A stretch of 64,000 nucleotides of DNA from Botryotinia globosa (taxonomy: Eukaryota; Ascomycota; Leotiomycetes; Helotiales; Sclerotiniaceae): positions 1,300,501 to 1,364,500 of the forward strand of contig RCSZ01000011.1 in the NCBI GenBank assembly GCA_014898425.1, read 5' to 3'. The notes below the pieces were generated by a model. It did not search any database, had not been told where the DNA came from, and saw nothing but the letters and a program-made list of their open reading frames with translations. Below, one piece after another: positions 51,319-62,667 of this stretch (its first letter is position 1; the number at the start of each line of letters is the position of its first letter). The translations under genes were made by a program, and so were the position numbers.

Positions 51319-53205
51319 TTATGCGTATTCCCAGGATATTTCGTATGCAGGTAATTCAAGACCTTGCCATGTCTCGCCGTATGGATTGGTACGTGAACCA
51401 GAGAAGAAACCATCTTGCGCTCTTTGAATGACATTAAGCCATGAAGATGGTTCCGGATTTTTGCGCCACTAGAGCATTGTTAGCCAAATTCTTCTTGTCC
51501 AAAAAAACTGCAAACCTACCTGGTTGTGAATATGATATGTCCATGCGCCTCGGAAGAAATTCTCCAGAGTTCGATTTGTAGGTGGATATTTGTCCTCTTC
51601 CAATTTGTACTCGGCTTTGCTTAATGCTGCTCGATCAACAGTCACCATTTCGAGACCATTTCCCGTTGTTGCTCGTTCGGTTGCAACTTCACGCTTCTCA
51701 ACTTCTGCTTCCTCAATGGACCTCATTTCCCAGAAATGTTTTGATGTGGTCTCCGAGGCTAGCTTCAGTTGTGGTCCATCATAGCTTTCCCATTCATCAT
51801 GATTTGGGAAAGCATTCTTTCCTTTAAACACTTGTCCGTAGTCTTTGATACATGGAACTGTACATCTTCCTAACCTATCCCAGTTGAATTCAGTCCAGAT
51901 CGGGTCGAAAGCGGCTGTCTCCAACATGTTGAATTCTTGGTTTCGACCATCCTTTACAGCCATAACACCAATGATTCGAGGATGAAAGTTCAATCCCATT
52001 CTCACGCCACCTCGTAGAAGGTAAGAGGACAAAGAAGAATTGGCCGACAGGGACATCACCGCAGTGTTATAGTCACCAGGACTGGAATGCCCTCCCCAAC
52101 GTTCTGCAAATGAATGTTCATCCCCAATGAGTAACGGTCGCATATCTCGTAGCATGATAACATCCATATCATAATAAGATCCTCCATATATGTGCAAAAC
52201 AACAAATCTCATGGCATCTGAAACTGCAACCGGCAAGAATGTCATTTGCTTCTCTGTCAATATCAACCATTCCTGATCGTTTGAATCTCGGATAAGTCCA
52301 TCCGCTACCAGAACCTCGCCTCTTGCATTGGGTTTGCCTGGATTTTTGTAATATCCACGTCCATCCGTGTTATCTCCAGGTGGTAGCGGTATTCTTGAGG
52401 GAAATTTCCACAATTTCAGAGTTATGTCCCCCCTTTCGACGAATGGTACAAACTTTTCGAAGAGAGGATCCCGGGTCATAAACTTTTCGATTGCATTGGG
52501 GTCTCTGTCTCCATCTAGCCATATGAATAACCTTGAGCAAGGAAGATTTTGCGTATAGAAGTAACTTTTTATAAAAAGCTCCACTCTCCAAGTCGCAGGG
52601 CCAGTCCAGTAAGTGTGATATGGTACAATTGGTCCATTACATTGACCAGATGATGACTTTGAGTAAGCTTTCTGCGATGGGTACTGAGCCAAGGAGTTAT
52701 CTCGACCATCTGAATTGAGATACTCGGCCAACTTGGGGGGCTGCTCGCTTGCTCGTTCTCCTTGTGCTGGCATGTAATAATATTCCTTCTCGCCCCCATT
52801 CATATAATTCAAACAGTCGAAAACGTATGGCATTTTCTCAAATTTGTTGTATGATCCTCTGCATTCTTCCACTAATCTTGTTAGGTTCGCAACCGTATCG
52901 ATGTGTGGTCGTTTTCCCAAATAGTCATCCTTTGGAGTAACCAAACTCTCGGGTCTATTGAACCAATTTGCATGTGGATTGATCTGTTCGATATGTAGTG
53001 TTGCGGGTGGAGGGGGCACAGGTGCAGAACCATGTTCAGAAGACGATCCATGAGAGGGTTTCTTGTAGAGTTCAGATGGCGATTTTGGAAGAGCACCTCT
53101 TTCGAAGATGAGTACTGCTAGGTATAGAGTCCCATACAATGCCAGCGCTGCTAGAATGCTGTTCAAGACTCCACAGCATGATTTTGTCCAATGTCTTTTT
53201 GCCAT
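51319..53205 (-). CDS. Golgi glycosyltransferase with DXD motif (Gly_transf_sug type)
   Basis: Exon 1 is 53205-51520, the intron 51519-51469 and exon 2 51468-51319, giving 611 residues. It is a type II membrane protein: a short basic N-terminus, one membrane segment (about residues 10-33) and a lumenal Pro/Ser-rich stem. The catalytic region has AVSDAMRFVVLHIYGG followed by the nucleotide-sugar binding motif Asp-Met-Asp at residues 346-348 (GGSYYDMDVI). Similar sequence occurs in the alpha-1,4-GlcNAc / OCH1-type DXD sugar transferases (Pfam Gly_transf_sug). The last 50 residues come from the small second exon, which begins WRKNPEPSSWLNVIQRAQDG and completes the family C-terminus. The likely role is glycan elongation on secreted or wall proteins; donor and acceptor are unknown. 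Confidence 0.88.
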
Positions 53206-54069
53206 GCTGTAGGTGAATTTGTTGGTTGGCTAGAGAGTGTTCGTGCGCGTATCGATGGAGGATTTGTATGAGACGATTGCTGAACGCAACTTGGAAAGGT
53301 TTACCTCAATTGAAAGCCATGAAGAAGTGAATGGATAGTTTGACAGTTCGTAAATTGCAGAAAGGGATTTTTAAATTTGAATCTTTGGATGGATAGCTAG
53401 ATATATATCGTGAGTTGTTGGAACAGAGTGGGCTAAAGTTGAACTCCATGCGAACGGGGGGGTACGTAAAGCACAGGCGGACTTACAAGGAGTAAAGGTG
53501 AATTATGTAAGTCAAAGATACGAAGATTCTCTGTAGAGAAAGTATATTTAATGAAAAGGAGAGGAAAGGTACATATCATATATGTATGATATGTAGTATC
53601 TTATCTGTCCTCCGTATTGAGAAATAAAATTGTAGAATGAGGGCATCCAAAGGTTTTGTGACTGCGTCCACGGACCACAATGCCCCCAGGTTGGTTGGTC
53701 TTGGTCTTGGTCTTGGTGGAGTTAGACAAGCGGAAAGGGGGAGAGAAGATCAACGATTGACTTTTCTGACTTCTCTCTTTATTTAGTGGAAGTTTGACTA
53801 GACAGTTTGAGTTGAAATGTTCGATGTGTGTGTGAATCCAATGAGAGAAGAAGATGATGAGTTTAGGCAGGGGGGATAAGGATTTGGGGAGTCCGTGCCA
53901 TGCTAGACAGTATCCATGCAACCGCGACTAGGAAGGAAGTAGGTTGGTCGAAGATGCTGTGAAATGTTGAATCATGAATCTTGCAGAGTTTGATTAAGGA
54001 TATTTGAAGATATATTAGGTTTCCTATATATGTGTGTGTGTGTGTATGTGTGTGTGTATATATATATGT

Positions 54070-54200
54070 ATGTGTGTGTACTAGTGTGTGTATATATATA
54101 TATGTGTGTGTACTAGTGTGTGTATATATATATATGTGTGTGTACTAGTGTGTGTATATATATATATGTGTGTGTACTAGTGTGTGTATATATATATATG
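54070..54200. repeat. 32-bp minisatellite of TG/TA runs
   Basis: The unit is CTAG followed by TGTGTG, a TA run and TGTGTGTA. CTAG starts lie at 54081, 54113, 54145 and 54177, exactly 32 bp apart, giving about four copies. Confidence 0.9.
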
Positions 54201-54239
54201 TATGTATATGTGTGTTTGTATATTTATACTATATACTTT

Positions 54240-54461
54240 ATATATATACTTTATATACTTTATATACTTTATATACTTTATATACTTTATATACTTTATA
54301 TACTTTATATACTTTATATACTTTATATACTTTATATACTTTATATACTTTATATACTTTATATACTTTATATACTTTATATACTTTATATACTTTATAT
54401 ACTTTATATACTTTATATACTTTATACTTTATATACTTTATATACTTTATATATATAGTCA
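54240..54461. repeat. 9-bp minisatellite (ATATACTTT)n
   Basis: About 24 tandem copies of ATATACTTT with one contracted unit near 54420. The period is a multiple of three, so frames run open through it as artificial Ile-Leu-Tyr, Phe-Ile-Tyr or Tyr-Lys-Val repeats. Confidence 0.95.
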
Positions 54462-55762
54462 TCGGTTATATCTCCAGCTTACTCCTGAGTCCTGAGGTTA
54501 GAGCATTCTATGCGCAGCCAAGACTGCGGCATTAGAGCCTAGAGGACACTCATAAATGGGGAATGGGGAAAAACTCAATTCTAATTTCTAACCAACAGGG
54601 CTGGAGCCTGGGCGTGATAATACCAATCCTTCAAGACATGGACAGTGTACACCTCTGTAGATGATTCTGATACATGCTTGCTTTTTGCTCATTCGTGCTT
54701 GCAAGTTGTATGACTCTCGAGTCTCCATGGGCTGCGCTGATCTAATAATATGTAGGTCCCGTCTCGTATATTATAATTTATCTAATATCATGTGCACAGT
54801 GCATTATCATATGTATGCGAAGTTGGGATCCCTTTTTTCAACCGTTTATATCCTCAACATGGGCGTCCTGATTCGTCGCATCGTATCTTCGAAAAAATAC
54901 CCGAATACACACAGTTTTGGAAAATGCCTCATTGACCAATCACGCTTCGGCGCAGACAGTCTTTCTTACTCTGTGGTAATTAGTATTGAAATGCTAACGC
55001 TGTGTATCTCTGATTCTCCTCCACCTGGTGCTCCTGCTAGCACTGCCCCCCATGCAGTGCTTCAATTCTTGTCCCTTAAGAGTACCCTCGTATGTCCAGC
55101 TATCGCTCACTGCACTCAGTCACTCAGTCCTGATTAGTACCTATGTACTGGACGGAGTATAAATTGAATGTACAGTATCAGCGCGGGAGGCAATTTGCAT
55201 ACGTAGAAATCATTGGGCCATTTACCGACCCATCGTTTTGGGTGGTAGATACTATGTACTATATACCTAGGTAGATACTCCGTAGGTAGAAAGATTATGA
55301 GCTTCATAATAACTAATAAATTAGTAATAATTCAATTAAAAAGGATCATTATCAGTAAATTTACTACTCCATCAGACTTAGCGCCATTTCCCCCTTGTCA
55401 GCCAAAAAAAGCTTACCTAGGTAGGTATGGATCCATTTTCAATCGATCCAAGAAAGAAAGTCAAGCCGATAATTTTCAGTCAACGCTCTTCCACCCATTC
55501 AACCAACCTCGTGCGCAAGCTATAGATTTGGCGACCACCAAACGAGTCTATGCTGCATCTTAATGAAATTCCTCAGAGGCTTTCAAGACACAAGACGAGC
55601 CGACGTGTCTCAACAGTCCCGCTGATTGGAGACGGAGTGTGGCGCAAGGTATCTCTCAAATTTGATATCGTGATTCTGTCTTTCTCGTCGCACCGAGAAG
55701 GTCCAATTTGGATATCGTACTTTACTCCTACATTCAACATCACAGAGTTGAAATCGTTGGAA

Positions 55763-57691
55763 ATGCGCTTGTATGAATATGGGCTCAGTATACGCACGCG
55801 TCGCATATTTACACGAGTGACAACCAAGAAATGGCCTGCTCAAAAATTGAGACAATTGGCAACAGCTGCGCCGCTACAAGTGGAAAAATATGATATCGCT
55901 TGTGGTATCTCGGGACACATCACCGTTGAGTAGGTTGACAACTTATCTTTTCTATTTATCCGGTCATTGTTCTAGCCCGACCCGTGAAGCAAATACCCCC
56001 CGGTATGGCATTCCAAATTATTTGAGTTAATTCACGCATCACGTGGGGAAAACGATCAAGTGGTCTTTTTCCCCTGGTAACTATGCTGGCTTCGGGTGAG
56101 TTCTCGAGCTGGTTTGTTCGCCATGATGGGTGGGTGATTTACCAACGCAATGGATAGACCTTCGAAGGTTGCGGTGTAAGTATCCACCAGATAAGCAATA
56201 GTAGGTGACGCCTTCGTGCCAATCACGCAAGGGTTCTTGTATATGTTCAACATTGGTTAGTGATATATTTCCATGGCGTTTCTGAAAAATACGATAATCA
56301 AGCTAACATTATGCTTACAGAATCCGCAATGGATTTCTCCTTCGCGATTCGCCCAAAACACCTCTGGTTATCTACTTACCACCATACCCGTCTTCTCCAC
56401 TTTCATCATTCCATCCACCTTCATGGCTATTGAATTCATATCCTGTCATCAACATACCCTACCGTTGGTCTCATGACCCTAAAACTTCATTTCGCAAACG
56501 AAGATCTCATGCATTTCCCATACCACGTAAGTAAATTGATCTCAATCATCGTACAATCTCTCGGTTCTTAACCGAAAAGAGACTTCTTAAGTTATCTTGT
56601 GGCTTTCACTGACCGCTACCACAGTTCATGATACACTTCAAGCGTATAGTTGGCTATTGAAAAGTTACCTTCCCTCTCTGTTACCGGAGCCTCAACCTCT
56701 AGATTCAACCTATTTTTACAAAAACCCAAAACCAATCCAACGACCACTTCTAATCTATGGATCATACCTTGGCGGTACTCTTGCCACCTCTCTCGCCCTC
56801 ACAGAATCGTTTACCTCTTCCTTCTTACCCACTAAGATCCATTCTCTCATAGTGCATAATGGAATCTTTGACTGGACTCCCATCTCTACCACCCCTGACC
56901 CCTCAATCTTTCACTCTGTATCCGCAGATTCGTCACAAAATCTTGCTTACAATCGCCTCTCAACATTAGACTTATACGAAAGTTCTCCCTGGACAACTTT
57001 GACCCTCCACGCCCTCAAAACTCGTCTCTTTTCATCTCCATCTCAGACCTTCGATCCCTTCGCTTCACCCATCCTCTTCTTTCGCGCCGCCGGCGTCGCG
57101 GTTCCACAAAGATGGCCCGTTCCACCCCCCTCATCCTTCCCACCCACTGAGGCATCTAGTTTTCAAAGTGCAGATTCCATTGAAGCCGACGACTTCTCCC
57201 GCTATCCTTATCCCCAGTTTCCACACCCGGATGTCTCAAACGAGTACGCAACCGAAGAAGAAGAAGGAGAAGAACAGCCACATGAGGCACTCCTCGAATC
57301 CCAGAAATCAAATCTTATCTTCCCACCTACCAAATCATCGTTACAGATACCAAGATCGTTGTTTACTTACTCTTCTTTTCCGTTTGCTGGAGAGAAAGCA
57401 TATGATATATCGCAAAACACATCACCGGATGAGGGAAAGATTGAAGAAAAAGACAAAGGAAAAAAAGAAAACAATATTTTTAGACAACAAGCTCAAGAAC
57501 TAACGAAACTAATGAGAAGAAGTGTAGTAATGCATGAATTGAAAGTAAGGGTTCTATGGGATGAGGATTGTGATGCGGATGAGACTGCGAAGGAGAGAGT
57601 TACCGAAATGGAGGTTGGAGATGCGGCGTGGGATGGGGCGGTGGAGAGGGATACGGTGGTTAGGGAGTGGATTGATGAAGGGGGGTTGTGA
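55763..57691 (+). CDS. Alpha/beta-hydrolase-like protein, nucleophile not evident
   Basis: Exons are 55763-55929, 56321-56526 and 56625-57691, giving 479 residues from the ATG at 55763. An in-frame upstream ATG at 55550 would add 71. The N-terminus is basic and free of acidic residues at first (RTRRIFTRVTTKKW), compatible with a mitochondrial leader. The first two junctions restore the expected order: KYDIACGISGHITVE, then RNGFLLRDSPKTPLVIYLPPYP, then FPIPLHDTLQAYSWLL. The place of the nucleophile elbow reads LLIYGSYLGGTLATSLAL, so the Ser is not in a Gly-x-Ser-x-Gly frame and Tyr occupies the expected site. The C-terminal half is charged and low-complexity. It may be a non-catalytic family member. 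The first intron is long (391 bp), so another small exon cannot be excluded. Confidence 0.7.
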
Positions 57692-58087
57692 CTGGGGGTA
57701 ACGAGGCTAGAAGGGAGAGAGCTATACAGGTCTACAGTATGAGATCATTGATTATCAATGAATATTACATCTGTCAAGAAGTCCTTGGTATGTTTGGCTT
57801 TTCGGAGGGTTGTTCAGTGCGGGGTTATACTCCAGGACTATGGATATAATAACTTGTATGTATATGTGCCATGATTCTAGTTTACATAGCACCGTTTACT
57901 AATAAATGAATTCTATGATTGCTTTCTAGCACGCGAACTATCTATCTATCCATCTTTTTCTACCCGAATCTGTCTAATCTATTCAAACTCTATATGCAAT
58001 CTATGATATCTTTCAACAATCTAATTCCTAAATCGCCATCCATCTCTTTATACCTATACCTATACCATCTATATCATCCACACCCTC
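57692..58087. other. Convergent 3' region
   Basis: This is the 3' flank shared by the hydrolase-like gene (plus) and the histidine phosphatase gene (minus). AT-rich; nothing else is seen. Confidence 0.5.
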
Positions 58088-58957
58088 CTAAGCAGCAACC
58101 TCGACTTCCTTCCCCTCCTCATTCTTCACCTTCTGTTGAAACCCATCTTGCTGCCACCCACTCTCCGCTGCAGCTCTCAAATTCCTCTGTTCATCATCCG
58201 TAAGTGGTCTCTCAGTTCCCTTCCTTCTCTCTCTACTTTCCTTCGTTTCTTGAACTGCGGCATTGGGATCGCTGGAATCAGCGGCGCGGAAATGATAGGA
58301 GCGGAATTCGGTATTGGTCCAGCCGGTTCCGACGAAGAGGGAGGAATCTTCCCACTATTTGGAGAAGGTTAGTTTTTGAGTTTTCTGAATGATAGATAGT
58401 CAGATAACACAGAGAAAAAAGAAACATACATCATCCGTAAAATAATGCAAAAAGCCTCCATGCGTCACAACCACAATATTTACATCCTCCATCCCCTCCT
58501 TCTCCGCGCGCATCCCCAATTCCCTTAACCAAACGCGTGCTTCGCGCGCGCGCTTCTCAATCGCCGGCGCATTGGATGCCCATCTCCCACTCTTACTATT
58601 CCAGCCCTCGTGCACAAGCCCCAAATCCACACTCCCGGCGAATTCCTCCGCCAGGGCGGCGGGCGCAGATCCGGTGTCGCAGGGAAGAGTGGATGTTTCT
58701 TGGATTTCGGGGAGCGCGATGACTTTGATGCCGCGGGCGGTGGCGCTAGGGAAGGAGTAGAGTGCGGTGTAGAGGGTGCGGCGGAGGGGGGAGGCGACGA
58801 TGTGAGTTATTTTTTCGGGGGAGGGGAAGCTTTGCGAAAGCGTGGTGCATTGCGCTTTGCCGAGATCGGTGAGGAGGGGGTCTGGCAGGGTGTGGTTGGC
58901 GGTGCAGAGGTTGTGGAAACCTTGGGCGTGGCGCACGAAGTGGAGGGTTATGGTCAT
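58088..58957 (-). CDS. Histidine phosphatase (phosphoglycerate mutase-like) family protein
   Basis: Exon 1 is 58957-58430, the intron 58429-58355 (GTATGT donor, CTAAC branch, AATAG acceptor) and exon 2 58354-58088, giving 264 residues. The catalytic N-terminal motif is LHFVRHAQGFHN, with Arg9 and His10. DPLLTDLGKAQC and ASPLRRTLYTAL follow, and the second catalytic His is in VVVTHGGFLHYF. The sequence matches the branch of fungal PGAM-like phosphatases that are probably not glycolytic mutases. The C-terminus, WEDSSLFVGTGWTNTEFRSY plus a charged tail, is provided by exon 2. The likely role is hydrolysis of a small phosphorylated metabolite in the cytosol; the substrate cannot be inferred. The coding strand is markedly G+C-rich at 58500-58900 compared with its flanks. 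Confidence 0.9.
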
Positions 58958-60426
58958 TTTGAGGGATGTGGTGGGTGTGTGTATGTGTGTGTGTGTTGTT
59001 GGTTTGTCAATGTTTTCTGTAGAGGAGGGAAGGAAAGAAAGAAAGATATGTAAGAGAAGAAACTGAATATATATTTACACGCAGATATGTAAATCCAAGT
59101 GACAATCAACCATTCAAAGTCTCCAATTGGAAATATATACCGAGACAATTTTCTCAGAAGAGATTAAGAGAATGAAAAATGTTTGATAATCTAGGGAGTC
59201 CAGTGATGAATGACTCTTACATGCAATTCCTTCACAATGATGCAGTTTTGTCAGAAGTTTGTGAAATTTTGGTCCGCGGACCGATGGGAGATGAAACCAA
59301 TGACGTGATTGGGATTGAGGGCGTGGTGGGGTGGGGTGGGAGTGGAATGGGGAAGGTTGTCCGAGGATCACGTGGGAGGGGTAAGGGATGGTTGATACTC
59401 TGAGGCACTCTGAGGTTTCCTCGTCTCCTTTGAGACCTATCGAAATTGTGAGGATTGGACTAAGAATGCTCTGGGGGTAAGTGATGATCTTGATATAACC
59501 TTAATCCTGTCTGTACTCTTCTTAAGATGGTTGTATAAGGTTTCAGATTACTATCACCTTTCTCAATGTCAATGTAGGAGCTATTCTGGTTCAGCAGCCT
59601 ATCCAACCCGAAGAGATGGAATATCAAACATTAAGTCTCTATCATCTTCTGAAGATATATAATCTGCAACCTATCAGCTCACGATGGGGGGTATTCAGTC
59701 ATCAATCACTTCGAAAGTTTGGAGCAAAGAAGACGGTTAGATAAGAGTCATATTAACGAAGCTTCTCATGATATTTTTGTTTCAATGACTGTGTGATTTA
59801 TCTAGAAGCCTGAAGTCAAGTATCTTCAACACACCCAGTACTCTCGACAACAAGATTAAACTTACTATCTTACTGGTGAAGATATGCATGGTGTTCATGA
59901 ATGTATTGATAGAGATTGGAGATTGGGGGGGGGGGGGGGTAATTCGCTGGAAGTGGTGAGAGTAAGGGATAAATAGAAAAGGGAGGGAAGATGGGAGTGA
60001 ATGAGGGGATGGGGATTGGGAGGATTTTAAGCAGCTTTCATGACTTTATATGTACACGAACCCTCAGTTCTATTTAACAAAACAAATGTCTATAAAATAA
60101 TCCGTTTCAATCAACTGCCCTCTATATCAGTAGCATGAACTTGTATTTTGTTCGTCGTTACTCTCTACCTTGGGTACATACCATATAAATCATCTCGTCA
60201 GAAATCACAGGCGCGTATTTGTACCATCTATGTCACATATCATTCTCCATAGTCAACCTTTCTTAAGTAATTCAAATATCAATCTTCCATTTCGACTCGA
60301 GACATTCATCCATAACTATTTAATAACCATCCCTTCTGCATCAAATCCAAACCAATCCCTATCGAGAACAATCAAGAACTGCACAAATTCCTCGCAAACA
60401 AACTCCAAGTAATCATCCACCCCCAT
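58958..60426. other. Intergenic region
   Basis: It holds the promoter of the histidine phosphatase gene (next to 58957), a 15-base poly-G run at 59925-59939 and the 3' flank of the CCCH/2EXR gene. The short frames at 59114-59403 overlap on both strands and have no domain. No gene is supported. Confidence 0.5.
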
Positions 60427-62667
60427 CTACCAGCCAATACCACCAATACCCAGTCGCATAGCTTGTTCTTCTGGTACCAGAACAAAACGAACACGTGGTA
60501 ATTTGATGTCAGCACCACGCCTCTTATATACCTTGGCAATTTCAGTGTTAGCTCCTTCGACAACTTTAGAAGCCTTCTCTCGGTATTTGGACCAGTACTC
60601 CCCATCTGAAAGACTGAATTCGAGGCGAATAAGATTTGGGAAAGCATTGTAGAGACTGGTGGCAAAGCGACCCATATTTGTGACGTCGCAAAGTCTGTAA
60701 TGAGGAAAGGATAATCGTTGTACAACGTTGCCTCTCCACAAGGCAATTTGAGCAGCATAAAGATTGACATTGTCCGCGGAATCGTTGAGAAATAAAGTAT
60801 CGAATCGCGAGGAGAAATAATCGCAGCCAAAGTAGAATGCACAGCTTTTATCCATCATGCATGCCTTCTGCGCTTGCTTGTTAACAAGCCATAATGGTGA
60901 AGGTGAAGTTCCACGTCGGCGTTTGAATAAACCAGGACCCCCTTCAGTATAAATTGTATCCTGGTTAAGACTGACTGTAAGAGTTCTCCCTCTTCTGACT
61001 GCAAATCCCCAGATCTTCATACACAACTCGTTAGAAAGGTCATCGAAACAATGGAAAATATCATACTTTGGCCTCGCCAGTTCTGCTTCATAGGCGGCTC
61101 TGAGTTGTCTGATATAGAGCTGCACCTTGAATGTGAATCGTACAGGTAGGTCTGGTAGATATCCGATATGGGTTAGAAACTCATCGGTATTCAGATTGAT
61201 GGCCTGACCCCACATAGCAAGATTGTCAAGGTTGACGAAATGCCGAAAGTTTCGATTTGCGCCCATCTCTTTACACCATTCAACAGCTTCCTCTTTTGTC
61301 GGAGCGAATTTGCCAAATATTTGGAGAATGGCTCTGGTGCAATAGGCCTCATCACCCAAATTAGGATTGCCTTCCCATACGATAGGTTTGGCAGCCGAAA
61401 AGACCTGCTCAGGCTCAGAAGTTTTGACGACCGTGGCTTCGGGAGATTTCTTGGTCTTGCGTTTGCGTAAGATAGCCTTAGGGAATTTGGGAACTTGACT
61501 GCTTGAGATGATCTTGGAAACTTCTGGGACTTCACCAGGAACGGTGTCGTCAATAAGCTTTTCCGGTTCCTCGTGTGGAAACTGGCAATTCTTCCGAACA
61601 CAGCCATTAGGAGAATGAAAGTTTTTGCAAGCTGGCCTCTTCGTCTTAGGTGGACGTTTTGGGGAGAGCTTTGAAGGTTTGGCCACAGCAACAGAGATAT
61701 TTGAATTGTTACTCTTAACTGCAAGAACTTCTCTCGTATAGCTAGCCTGTTGACCAATGCGAACTTGCTCAAGCTTCTTCTTGATGTCGTTAGCCTCCAA
61801 TTGCTCCTTAAGCTTAGACTTCGCATCGTGATCGTGAAATGATCGACAGTTATTCTTGTATCTGCATCCTTTGCCACTCAAGAAGTACTTGCAGACTTTG
61901 ACCAGTGGGACTACAACGTCAGAAGTAAGGTTGGCAACTTTGACAATTGAATCTGTAACATCTGGAGTAGAAAGAGCAGCCTTGATCCGCTCAAGTCCTG
62001 CATCAGTAGCCACTGCAACGGCACCATGTTGTTGGAATTTGACCGGAACAACTGAAACCGCCTTATTTGAGACAGCTTCTTCACTTGCAGCTATTACCTG
62101 AGAGGCCTTTTGTGGATCTGAAATATCAGGTGTAAATTGGGCGTCTTTGATTTGGTCAAGTTCTACATCAGTCGCAACCGGAACAGAACTGCGCGCTTTA
62201 GATTTGACTGGAACAAGTGGAACAGCGTGACTTGATATAGCTTCATCCCTTCCTAATACTCTTCGAGAGGCCTCAATTGGTAAAACTGTAACGTCAGATA
62301 TAGAGTGAGCGGCCCTGATTCGATCAAGCCCTGCGTCGGTAACAGCTGGGACAGTGCCACGTTGTTTGGTCTTGATAGGAATGACTGAAACGGCACCATT
62401 TGGTACAGAATCTTCAAATACAAGTAACTTCCGTGCGGTCTTGATCTGGCGAAGGGCCCGATCAATACCAACCAGGGAAGGTTCATTTACTTTTGGAGTG
62501 GCCTCGACGGAGTCAATTTGTGGGCCATCGAGTGCAATATATGGAAGGGCTTTGCTTGACGTAGCTGAGATGTTCGCGTCGTGACGGACTTTTTCGCGTT
62601 TGTTAAATTTAACAACTTCGGAAAGAATTTGTCGAAGTGGTTGCTCGTAAAAGCTAGAGAACGACAT
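60427..62667 (-). CDS. CCCH zinc-finger protein with 2EXR domain and internal repeats
   Basis: A single-exon gene of 746 residues. Residues about 87-250 are three tandem copies of a 55-56-residue unit (NGAVSVIPIK, SHAVPLVPVK, NKAVSVVPVK at 90, 146 and 201), with a weaker copy before them. Two CCCH fingers follow: C259-x8-C268-x5-C274-x3-H278 and C347-x8-C356-x4-C361-x3-H365. Basic linkers rich in Lys/Pro lie between and after them. The C-terminal third has the 2EXR-type start, FDDLSNELCMKIWGFAVRRGRTL, and the long alpha/beta region typical of this fungus-specific domain. CCCH fingers usually bind RNA. The combination suggests an RNA-binding adaptor, but no partner is known. A start at 62667 is used because it is the only ATG before the repeat region with a clean leader. 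Confidence 0.82.
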   Translation of the reverse strand: MSFSSFYEQPLRQILSEVVKFNKREKVRHDANISATSSKALPYIALDGPQIDSVEATPKVNEPSLVGIDRALRQIKTARKLLVFEDSVPNGAVSVIPIKTKQRGTVPAVTDAGLDRIRAAHSISDVTVLPIEASRRVLGRDEAISSHAVPLVPVKSKARSSVPVATDVELDQIKDAQFTPDISDPQKASQVIAASEEAVSNKAVSVVPVKFQQHGAVAVATDAGLERIKAALSTPDVTDSIVKVANLTSDVVVPLVKVCKYFLSGKGCRYKNNCRSFHDHDAKSKLKEQLEANDIKKKLEQVRIGQQASYTREVLAVKSNNSNISVAVAKPSKLSPKRPPKTKRPACKNFHSPNGCVRKNCQFPHEEPEKLIDDTVPGEVPEVSKIISSSQVPKFPKAILRKRKTKKSPEATVVKTSEPEQVFSAAKPIVWEGNPNLGDEAYCTRAILQIFGKFAPTKEEAVEWCKEMGANRNFRHFVNLDNLAMWGQAINLNTDEFLTHIGYLPDLPVRFTFKVQLYIRQLRAAYEAELARPKYDIFHCFDDLSNELCMKIWGFAVRRGRTLTVSLNQDTIYTEGGPGLFKRRRGTSPSPLWLVNKQAQKACMMDKSCAFYFGCDYFSSRFDTLFLNDSADNVNLYAAQIALWRGNVVQRLSFPHYRLCDVTNMGRFATSLYNAFPNLIRLEFSLSDGEYWSKYREKASKVVEGANTEIAKVYKRRGADIKLPRVRFVLVPEEQAMRLGIGGIGW
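61918..62409 (-). repeat. Tandem 55-56-residue coding repeats
   Basis: Three consecutive units inside the CCCH/2EXR gene share the pattern AVxxVPxK ... VxxATDxxLxxIKxA. They have diverged at the DNA level, so the array is old rather than a recent slippage event. Confidence 0.85.

Larger units (their letters stand above)
53206..55762. other. Intergenic region with AT-rich minisatellites
   Basis: The promoter of the glycosyltransferase lies next to 53205 and the leader of the hydrolase-like gene next to 55762. The middle is the repeat block 54020-54461. A 158-codon frame at 54661-55137 has a true ATG but no recognisable sequence and is not called. The frame at 55550-55762 could extend the hydrolase-like protein at its N-terminus. 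Confidence 0.45.

Noticed and set aside
54120..54535. Open frames of Ile-Leu-Tyr and Phe-Ile-Tyr repeats
   Set aside because: They read the 9-bp minisatellite, whose period is a multiple of three.
54661..55137. 158-codon plus-strand frame with ATG
   Set aside because: No family likeness, no splice-supported extension and a composition like the flanking spacer.
58136..59066. Plus-strand frames of 60 to 147 codons
   Set aside because: Shadows of the G+C-rich histidine phosphatase gene on the minus strand.
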